Under the pieces are notes generated by a model. That model was not told the origin of the DNA and searched no databases. It saw only the letters and a program-made list of their open reading frames with translations. From Asterionellopsis glacialis (Eukaryota > Bacillariophyta > Plagiogrammaphyceae > Rhaphoneidales > Asterionellopsidaceae), in contig WKLE02005141.1 in assembly GCA_014885115.2 (NCBI GenBank), forward strand, positions 1 through 17,728: a DNA stretch of 17,728 nucleotides, written 5' to 3'. How positions within the stretch are numbered: position 1 is the stretch's first letter; every line of letters starts with the position of its first letter. The position numbers and the translations under genes are program-made. Below, piece after piece: positions 1 to 7,494 of this stretch.

Positions 1-1230
1 CTGACATATTTCTGTCGGTGAGTCAAAAAAATTATGTGGACAGACAGACAGATTTATTGCTGTGAAGGACAGACTTAGGTCCGGACTGGTGGGATATGGT
101 GTTCTGATGAAGTTGATTTCTTCCAAGGCTAGTGCTTGGTGTATGATCGCTTCATCTATGGGTGGCAGGGAGGTGGGATCATCCCATAGATTTTTGTCTT
201 CCCCGTAGCGTAATACATAAAGGTGATGAACCAGCATATGTAGCTGATCAAAATGTAATTGTGGTATTCTGTATGAGGTCAGAGGTGCTATGATTTCTGG
301 AAGGGCTATCATCACAGTGCATTCTCTTTTAGTTGGGTCTGCTTTCCGGTGGTGTACCAGTTGTTTTAGTTCTTGTATGGTATCTATTTTTATGCCATTT
401 ATTGATCTAATGGTGCCATGTCTGAGTTGACTGCGCCATTTAGGTATCTTTGCATCTGGTGTTCCACTATGACAGGCCTTGATGGTAGGGGATTCATTCG
501 GATTGTTATACTGTAGATCAAATCCAAGTGTTGGATGTGCTGGATGGATAGCTATTGTTTCATCCATGGAGGGACCATATATGTCCATTGATAGATAAAT
601 TGAGAGGTTATCTGAGTCCTTGGGGTGTGGAGTCATTGGTTCTTTAATAGATGTTATAATTGGCATGGTAGTTTCCTCTAGCATCTTATGAATGATTTGC
701 TCCAGAATGTAGGGGAGTTCTTCATCAAAAGGTGATAGGTCTTGAATGTGGGCTGCTGCTGCAGTTTGGGATTGGACATCTTCAAGGGTACCCAGATTAA
801 ATTCTGTTTGGAGTACTGTGTCAGACGTACTAGGTTTGTTCAAGTCTGCTGTAGGATGATCTATATCAGTATATTTGGTTATCAACTGTTGATGGATCTT
901 TGGCCTATTTTCTTGTGATGTTGAATAATGTTACTCATCCGGATGGATATGTCTTGCCCGCTTTTCCTGTCAAGTTTCAGTGTCTAGGTAAACAATATTC
1001 TTTGATGTTCCAGTGAAACATAGGAAGATTCCAGTTGATGTGTGGTCTCCTGTTTTGCTATTACGAAATCCTGGGTTACGAGAATTGATGAGACTACCAA
1101 ATACTTTGATGTGGCTTAGATCTGGTTGTTTTCCTGTCCATTTTTCAAAGGGTGTCATTTTAATTACATCGTGATATAATCTGTTGTATAAGTACACCGC
1201 ATAGACAAGTGCATCTGCCCAATATTCGGA
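1..1230 (-). pseudogene. Retroelement integrase C-terminus and integrase/RT linker, partial
   Basis: Reading leftward from about 1230, SEYWADALVYAVYLYNRL and TPFEKWTGKQPDLSHIKVFGS are the end of a copia integrase core. GIFLCFTGTSKNIVYLD is the conserved post-core module that normally precedes the 'K..H..FDE' linker. TGA at 970-972 and TAA at 931-933 interrupt the frame, which is otherwise open to position 1. From about 540 to 330 the translation contains LGFDLQYNN, SGTPDAKIPKWRSQLRHGTI and RSINGIKIDTIQELKQLV. This resembles a PDZ-like fold: a GF start, a Gly-Thr-Ile, then Ile-Asn-Gly, then a helix. The reverse transcriptase would follow beyond the window edge. Upstream of 1230 the frame is closed by TGA 1231-1233, at the suspected deletion or frame-change junction. 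Confidence 0.75.
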
Positions 1231-1233
1231 TCA

Positions 1234-1945
1234 ATTGTGATGCTTTTGGTGTTTTAGGGACTTTGTGAGTTGGATCTTTTTGAGTTGGAGAACTTATAGG
1301 GTGATCTTGGTGTGATTGTTGAACACTTGGTGGAGGATCTGGTTTGGTAATATGTCTGTGTTTACACATGTGTTTATCTGGTTCTTTGCAGTGAGGTGGA
1401 CTTTCATGGTCTTGAGCTGGTGGTTCATCTGGTACCTGAAAACAGACTCAATGTGGTCTCGGTGGGGGAACTGGTTGAGGTAGTTGACCCTCTAGTTGGA
1501 TGTTTGAAGCGCCCTCAGCTCTCGGATCTTCCTCATCTATCTGATCTTCCTCATCAGATGCATCCTCTACTTGGAGTGTGATTGGCTGGTGCATGTCCTC
1601 CAAGTGTGGTAGAGTGGACTGCTTGGGTGTATGAGGGAGTTCCGCTGTAAGAACTGTTGCAGTCTCTGGCCATGGTTCTATCCCGAAATAAAATCTGTCA
1701 CTGTCAGTGATTGCGGCATAATCGTCAGGTGTAAAATGTAGGTTGTTATTTGGGTTAAGTTCTACTGTAGACACTTTTTCATTCCTGTTGTTATAGTAGA
1801 TCAGTTGGCCCGTATTTAGACGTGGATGACCTTTCATAGTCCAATATTCCATTTCATCTGTGCTCGCAACTTTATGATCTGGCACTATGATGGTTCCTGT
1901 GGCTTGGTTACTATGTTGGTATGGAAATGCCCAAATCCCTCGCAT
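1234..1945 (-). pseudogene. Retroelement protease C-terminal part and acidic/Pro-rich linker
   Basis: Shifted by one frame relative to the Gag-protease block, this segment continues the protease homology (YQHSNQATGTIIVPD, then DEMEYWTMKGHPRLNTG). The frame change lies between about 1900 and 1935, inside the two overlapping frames. From about 1640 leftward the sequence becomes acidic (EDASDEEDQIDEEDPRAEG) and then Pro-rich. A TGA at 1448-1450 interrupts it, but the same frame stays open to about 1245. No gag-pre-integrase motif (an LWHxRLGH-type HHCC zinc domain) and no D,D(35)E catalytic core can be seen anywhere between the protease and the integrase C-terminus. The element has therefore lost roughly the central integrase, unless the missing part has diverged beyond recognition. 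Confidence 0.65.
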
Positions 1946-4527
1946 ATAATTGGTGCCTCTGCATTAGCAGAGTGGACCGGATATGGAACAATATTCCTGA
2001 AGTTATGGAGAAGGTGTTTAGATCCTGTGAGGCTGTGATTGGCACCAGGGTCCACTTGTGCCCTGGTCATGGCTGCCTGCAATTGATAGCAGATTGCTTG
2101 TTGTGCCTGTAGTGGATCCAGGTCCTCGAGTGGAGGTGCATTTTGTTCCGAGTGATATATTTTTTTGATCTGAGGGGGACTGTCTGCTAGATGGTTCTGA
2201 TTGGTTGCCACCATATGATCTGGTATATTAGGAATTGGTAATATCTCCACTGGTTGTAAAGATAATGGATCTAAGTCTGGGATGAGTGCTTCAAATTCAG
2301 GGTCTCGATATTGACGTATATCTTCATCTTCTTCTATGCCCTGTGTGCCGGTGTCTGTAGGGGGCTGAATTGTGTGCATCACTGCTTGAATTTCTTTTAT
2401 AAGATATTCCAGGAGACTATTGTGGTTAGAGGTGGGTGGTTCCTCTTGGTACAATTTATGGACCGCAGCCGCAGTGGGTGTGCCTGGTGGGGTGGCCGTG
2501 GCTGATATGACCGGAGCTATCCTGGCACGTAGAGATGCTACCTTGGCACGTACATTGCGGCTGTTTCCTTGACTAAATGTGTCAGCCCATTGCTGGACCT
2601 GATGTTCATGTTTATTCACGTACCTATGCATGTGGGAAAAGTTGCATATAGAGTCACATTTGTTTGCTGCATGGCCCCACATATGGCATGCTTCACATTG
2701 TTCCTCCATGCGTTGACAATGGTGTTTTTGTTTGGAATTACGATCCTGAATTGCATTCATCTGCGGGTGTGTGTATTCAGAGTTGTCCTGAATGGAACAA
2801 GAATCCCCAAGGATGTCTTCTAAGTGATGAATCATGCCTCCAGAAGAATTGTCAGTCCTGGGAAGGATAGATAGTGCATTTTCCCATACAGACGGATTCC
2901 TGTGTGTGATAAGATAAACCTTATTTGCTAGAAGGCCCAGTGTATGAGTTGTAGGGAGTGGTTGATCATATGGGATTGTGTTGAGTTCAGTGGTGATACA
3001 GTCAATGGCTGTTTTGAATCTGTCATCATGTTGAATTCCTTGTAAGAAACCATGTGTCATTTCTCGTGGGGAATACCTTCTGCCTTTCTTCAGTTGGGCT
3101 TCATAGAATAACCTCATTTCTGTTTCAAATGTAAAAATTGTTTTCTCATGGCCATTGAAGGTTGGGCAATCATTTGTTTCCGTGACCAGTGAATCAGGTG
3201 GGAGATACTCAGGCAGAGAGATCTGAAGAATCATTCGGAGGGCGTCGTACCCGTCATTGAGTTGTAAGCGAGACCAGGCTAAGTCTTTAGCCACTGGGTC
3301 TGTGATCATGTTGGATTGGTTGAGCTTGATGGCCAGCATTTTAGTGTACAAGTTCACGTACTTGCTGGGCAGGTCCTTTGGATATAATGGTTCTCCGGGT
3401 GTAAGCTCTGCTATTCCTTGTAGGGGTATCTGAAACAGAGAGCAGGTTGCATGAATCTGTTGGTAGAATTGCCGGATGGGAGTTTCTTCCAGTTTATCCA
3501 GCAGAGCATCCAATTTCGTGTTGAGAAGTTTTGTCTCTAAATAAGGAGATGGTTCATATTTGATCAACGGATCATTAGACTGGTTTGCAGTGGAGTCATA
3601 ACGTCGGTCATGTTCATCCGTTTTGCGGTCTGGTGTTCGAAGTGGATGGGTCTCTGAAGGAGGATTCACGGCTTTACTTGGTATCGATGATTTGGTTGGG
3701 GTACCCAAGGATGGTTTGGCCAGTATTTTGGTTGATGCATATCTGTTCAATGGGTGGTTCTTGGCAGAAATTCTGGATGTTGTCGGAGTGGATCCTGGCG
3801 TATTGTATGGTATCGTGGTGGGTGGAGGAGTCTGGGGCGATGACTCCGGTCGTGGTGGAGTAGGAGCCACAGTGTTAATTGGGTATCTATTTTGGAAGTG
3901 TGTAGGCCCCAATTGATTAAAGGCTCCTGGTGAAAGTGGAGTTCGCTGATGATTTGGTGAAGGCACCGGTTGGTGAATAGCTGCCATTTTCTCCTCTAGT
4001 TTGAAGATTGCATCATTCACATGTTGATGAATTTCATCCAGATAAACCTCCGATGATTGATCAAATTCTTCTGTTTGATCGATTTGTTCTTGAAGTGTGT
4101 TCAGATGTTCATCCACCATGGCTTCCATCAGTGCTTGCTGTGCTGCTAATGATTCAGATATTGTATGGTAGGCGTCATCCAGCTTCTGCACATGTTCTGT
4201 TGGCAAAGTCCTGATTTGACTTGCAAGCTCGTCACACTTGTTTGTTAGGGATTGGATTTGGATGTTTCTTACTGCTAAAGTCTTCTCCAAGTTGGTGATC
4301 TGATGTTTTGCTGTTTGTAAGTCGGCCCTGAGTGCTTCTGTGGCTGACAGTGTTGTATCATGCTGGAGTTGTTGTTTGGTCGCAATGCCTTCCAGTGTTG
4401 AGATTTTTGAAAGAAGTTCTGTATTGTGTTCTTCTAAGGTATGTAGCCTTTCATGAATTTTAACTATATCTTGAGTCACGTCATCCAGTGTTGCGGCACG
4501 GAGGGTTGAAAATGAGTTATTGATCAT
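1885..4527 (-). pseudogene. Retroelement Gag core, zinc knuckle and aspartic protease
   Basis: This is the longest surviving block of the polyprotein, 880 residues from the first downstream Met. Residues 12-115 and 130-190 have heptad-like patterns with many Leu/Ile/Glu/Gln, so coiled coil is likely. Residues 200-310 are Pro/Thr/Ser-rich. A capsid-like helical part lies around 330-600. The zinc knuckle CEACHMWGHAANKC (Cys-x2-Cys-x4-His-x4-Cys) is at about 610-623 and would bind RNA. After a Pro-rich and acidic spacer comes VDPGANHSLT (about 824-833), the retroviral-type aspartic protease active site with Pro where Ser or Gly is usual. The frame then runs into TAG at 1885 because of a frame change, and the protease body continues in the next frame at 1945. 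The intact length suggests fairly recent inactivation. It retains no autonomous function because the remainder is broken. Confidence 0.8.
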
Positions 4528-4611
4528 GGTTTCCCAAGTTTGCCTTCATTTGTTCTCCTTATCAAATGCATCTTTGAGTTCTACATGATGCTTTTGGAGT
4601 AACCAGTGATC

Positions 4612-5547
4612 TCAAGATAAAATATCATATTTGGACATTTGTTCAGTAAGTTTCTGGTTGATCTCAATATAGGAGGAATCGTCAGATGCATGGTCCTGAT
4701 CTGAATTGGTAGTCTCCGTTGACAAGTTGTGCTGAGCTGTGTGCTCCGTTGACAAAGTGTTCTGTGTGGGGGGGGTGGAGTCTTCAGCTGGAGACAAGGG
4801 TTGTGATGGTAGATGTCCTAACTGTTGATCCCGGTGCTCCTGCTCATCCGGGCAATCAAGTTCAGGTAAGTCTGTGTCGTTATTCTGGGTTGAGGCATCA
4901 TGGTCAGCATTGTTCGCAGTAGAGTCATGGTCATTGTCATCATCATTCCCAGTGGAATCCTGGTCATCTTTATCCATAGGAAAATCCTCAGGATCGGGTG
5001 CTGATTTCTGATGAGAGTGCGTTGGCACTGATGTCCGCTGCGTAGGTCGTTTCTGTACAGGGGATTGGTGGTTAAGTCGTGCCTGTTGATTTTGCGTTGG
5101 TGGGGATTTAACCACCATCATCTGGGCTATCGTGGAATTGCAACATGGGCATGATGGCTTGTGTGGTACCATTAATCTGTCGGATGGGGAGTCTTGTTTG
5201 GATTTTGAGGCTGCGCTCCTGGAAGATGAGGACTGGGTTCGCAGGAAACGGTAGGTGTCAGTGTCTAGATTGACCTCTAGACCTCCCATATTGAGTTGTT
5301 TGGTAGGCAAAACCATCGCATCTAGGTATTTCCGAGGATCCTTACACCATGTTAGGAGGTTACGTTCTAGGGTGAAAAATGCATCTTTGTATCGAGTACG
5401 GACTTTCGTTGCGTTACGAAATCAGTTGATGTAGTCCTGAATAAAGTTGTATACAGGTTGCGCTGCTTGTGCCCTCGTATATGTAGTAATCGTTGGGCGA
5501 CCGGCGGTCATTGTCCTGTTGGACTGTTGAGTGGGTTGTTGTTCCAT
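4612..5547 (-). pseudogene. Retroelement Gag, N-terminal segment (interrupted)
   Basis: This is the first part of the polyprotein frame, from ATG 5547 (start MEQQPTQQ). After about 40 codons it meets TGA at 5422-5424, between YIN and FRNATK, then stays open to TGA 4612-4614. Past that stop the same frame continues for 21 codons to another TGA at 4546-4548 and then into the large Gag-protease frame. The segment is hydrophilic. It holds a short Cys cluster (SCPCCNS), a Ser/Gln/Pro-rich part, and a strongly acidic Asp/Asn-rich stretch at about 4870-4980. It ends in a helical-looking tail (SSYIEINQKLTEQMSKY). No enzymatic motif is visible. Because the frame is unchanged across all three stops, I read this as one ancestral Gag broken by point mutations, not as separate genes. 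Confidence 0.7.
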
Positions 5548-5854
5548 CCTGGTGGGTGGCGGAATCTTCAGTTGTATGGTAGAGAATTAGCGATGGTGTG
5601 GTGAAACCGTCGACGTAGGGTTTTGGTTGGCGTAGGGCTTAGTAGTGTATGTACAGGAGCTGCCGGCGCGCGAAAAATTCCGATAAAGCTTCGGTAGAGA
5701 TGATTGAGGACTCTTTGAGAGTCAATGATGAATGAAATAGATCATAGAGGGCATCGCGAGATGGATTTCGATCGAGACGCAATCGCCTCAGTTCTCCAAG
5801 GCTTGGGGCGGGACTGTTGGCCACCCCCTTTGTTACGCAGAGTGAGTCTGAAAA
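5548..5854 (-). other. Untranslated leader between PBS and Gag start
   Basis: This is about 300 bp between the PBS candidate and the polyprotein ATG at 5547. The Gag frame is closed by a TAA at about 5586-5588, so ATG 5547 is the first in-frame start after a stop. A 73-codon frame (5639-5860) starts inside the PBS candidate in another frame. I regard it as chance. Packaging and dimerisation signals would be expected here in a retroelement, but none can be recognised by eye. Confidence 0.5.
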
Positions 5855-5864
5855 GTGCATAACC
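5855..5864 (-). other. Candidate primer-binding site (PBS)
   Basis: Immediately after the LTR end the element strand reads GGTTATGCAC. The first seven bases, GGTTATG, complement the CATAACC of a methionine tRNA anticodon region. Drosophila copia is known to prime from a 5' half-molecule of initiator tRNA-Met with a PBS that also begins GGTTATG. The bases after the seventh do not obviously continue a canonical tRNA-Met match (CAC rather than GGGC or GAGC). Either the site has decayed or the local tRNA differs. Its position at zero spacing from the LTR is the main support. Confidence 0.5.
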
Positions 5865-6158
5865 TGTCCGAATCGAGTATATGGTGTTGATTAACTATTT
5901 CCTAAATTATATGAAATAGTAGTTTGAAGTTACTCCACGATCTCAGACCTTCGGTCTGTCCTTATCCTCTCACCTCTAGCGGTCGTACAAATACGCCCGT
6001 TTTTCTCATTGAAATAAAGAATTCTTTCTCAACTACCAGATTCTTTCAAGCTCTCCAAATCCCCAATCGAATCTCCAATGGCACCATCACAACGATGGTT
6101 GGTGCCAACGAATAACGTACGACTTAGATGACCGGAACCAAGTGCTGTATATCGGACA
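5865..6158 (-). repeat. 5' LTR of the copia-type element (294 bp)
   Basis: On the element strand the segment begins TGTCCGA (6158-6152) and ends TCGGACA (5871-5865). This is a perfect 7-bp terminal inverted repeat with the canonical TG...CA ends. It lies directly upstream of the primer-binding-site candidate and about 320 bp before the Gag start. Two hairpins sit inside it: a 6-bp stem with a 3-nt loop at 5944-5958, and TGGCACC/GGTGCCA arms at 6079-6107 with an alternative inner CCATC/GATGG pairing. The outer flank of the insertion reads CAGCA (6159-6163), which would be one half of a 5-bp target duplication. The partner copy is outside the window, so neither the 3' LTR nor the duplication can be confirmed. 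I saw no clear polyadenylation hexamer on the element strand. Confidence 0.8.
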
Positions 6159-6611
6159 CAGCAATAGGTCAGAAGTGAATAATATGGAAAATGAAAGGAA
6201 TTAGCAGAAAGCTGCGATGTTCACTGGGAACATCGATACGAGTACCCTCGTTATTATTTTCTAGCAACAGTTTCACCTTCATTTTTATCATGACCTTGAT
6301 CACATCACCAATAGCATGCCGTTCTTACTGATACAATGTTGCTGCATTTAGTATAAACATTGCTTCTGCGCAAAGAAAAATGATCAATTCTTCTTTTTTT
6401 CTGGTTCTAGTGACAGCCCTTTTACTAATGAAATGACTACACAGCCACCACCATCACCATCAAGAACTGCTTCATTAAATAACGACCATGACAAATATCA
6501 AAGTATAAAGTATTCATTTATAATCACTAAAATGGTCAGAATTAAATACTTCACCTACAACTATCACTAACATACGGACACGACACAGCCAACAACAATA
6601 ATACCAAAATA
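6159..6611. other. AT-rich intergenic spacer, no gene recognised
   Basis: Between the LTR and the plus-strand pseudogene I see no convincing gene. A plus-strand open stretch at about 6350-6570 encodes FFFFSGSSDSPFTNEMTTQPPPSPSRT and ends at TAA. Its Ser/Pro/Thr-rich character could be the eroded N-terminal part of the following pseudogene, but no shared motif proves this. The first five bases (CAGCA) are the candidate target-site duplication of the retroelement. Confidence 0.5.
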
Positions 6612-7425
6612 ACAATTGCCATTTTCAAAACTTGTACGTGATACATGGAAATGGAAAGATTCTGTTTTAGGTGATGGGCGTGATTTCTTTGTTCCAAAAC
6701 CAAAAACATTACGAGCTTTAAGCCAGGCTTTCATCGATACATCAAAAGCGGCTAGGAGCAGTATTACAATACTAGAATGTTCCATCATTTCAAATTGTGC
6801 AAGATTGGAATTGATGCTCGTTTGCAACAACCATGATTCGGCTGGCAACAAAAATGACAGTAGTGACCAAAACAAACACCAAATTCGACAAATAGTCTCT
6901 CAAACTATTCTTCAACAACTTGATTACCATAACAAACAAGGCACGAGTAATATGTTTTGAAAGAATCAATCATCAAGATTTGGTTGGCCTATGGAAGTAC
7001 TGCTCGTCCACCACAAGGAAGAAATAACAACAGTGAGAAAGATGATTCCAAAATTCAAGAATTACAACAATATTGGGTGCATTTAGATGATCCACAACAA
7101 ATTGTCAATCACTTATCCATCATGGCAGCAAGTATAATCAAACGACCAAATCGTCCGGATTGCGAGGTACTCTTCCGACCTTTCTCTTCACGTGATGCAC
7201 ATATCTTGTTACAATTAAAACGTACGTCTGAAATTTATGTTACATACGGCCCTATCTGCAGGGAAGGCTGCACGTAACCCACAAGTTGTCCCGCAACTAA
7301 TACGAAGTACTTTGTAGAACCACCTCACATCTTGAGCAGATTTCATCACTCTACTGAAGTAGATGCGAGACTAGAAATTTGAAGATATGGTAGAGAAAGG
7401 GCAAATCGCAATCAAAGTAGACCCT
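6612..7425 (+). pseudogene. Decayed gene of a conserved diatom family, function unknown
   Basis: The plus strand carries a protein-like sequence in three consecutive frames. The first part (about 6616-6957) contains LPFSKLVRDTWKWKDSVLG, DGRDFFVPKPKTLRAL and later SIISNCARLELMLVC. The second (about 6957-7245) contains RPNRPDCEVLFRPFSSRDAH and ILLQLKRTSE. The third (about 7228-7317) contains HTALSAGKAARNPQVVPQL and ends at TAG 7315-7317. A remnant (TEVDARLEI) follows near 7360-7385 in yet another frame. A TAA at 6610-6612 closes the frame just before the first motif, and no plausible ATG begins it. I recall these motifs in this order from diatom hypothetical proteins, which supports one ancestral gene broken by at least two frameshifts. 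Too little is seen to propose a function. It is not part of the retroelement, because it lies outside the LTR on the opposite strand. Confidence 0.65.
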
Positions 7426-7494
7426 GAGAAAAATTCATAAATACTGTATATGTCTAAATTGATGGAACGAACTCTATCTAAGAATCATAATCAT

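Larger units (their letters stand above)
1..6158 (-). mobile_element. Ty1/copia-type LTR retrotransposon, degenerate, truncated by window edge
   Basis: The element reads leftward on the minus strand. In order it shows a 5' LTR (5865-6158), a primer-binding-site candidate (5855-5864), a leader, and one coding frame starting at ATG 5547. That frame covers Gag, a CCHC zinc knuckle (about 2656-2700), an aspartic protease motif DPGAN (about 2045-2055), the integrase C-terminal stretch with YWADALVYAVYLYNR, TPFEKWTGKQPDLSHIKVFGS and GIFLCFTGTSKNIVYLD (970-1230), and the long integrase/RT linker (1-969). Protease before integrase, with RT expected after it, is the copia order. The look of the integrase end and linker matches diatom CoDi elements as I remember them. 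RT, RNase H and the 3' LTR are not in the window. The copy is inactive: there are nonsense codons at 5422, 4612, 4546, 1448, 1231, 970 and 931 (left coordinates), frame changes near 1900 and 1240, and no integrase catalytic core. Confidence 0.9.

Noticed and set aside
3585..3916. Plus-strand frames of 92 and 97 codons within the Gag region
   Set aside because: They are overlapping shadows of the minus-strand Gag frame with no protein-like motif.
931..5424. Idea that TGA is reassigned to an amino acid in this genome
   Set aside because: The frame also contains a TAA and two frame changes, while the large host gene is open without using TGA internally. Simple decay explains it.
5639..5860. 73-codon frame in the retroelement leader beginning inside the PBS candidate
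   Set aside because: It is out of frame with Gag, has no recognisable motif, and is better explained as chance openness in a leader.
5830..5880. Possible tRNA-like CATAACC anticodon region on the plus strand next to the PBS
   Set aside because: Position 33 would be G instead of the invariant U and no cloverleaf arms form. The resemblance is better explained as PBS complementarity.
6060..6087. tRNA-3'-end-like string ATCGAATC...CACCA inside the LTR
   Set aside because: The T-stem does not pair, position 54 would be A, and no anticodon or D arm precedes it. It is not a tRNA gene.
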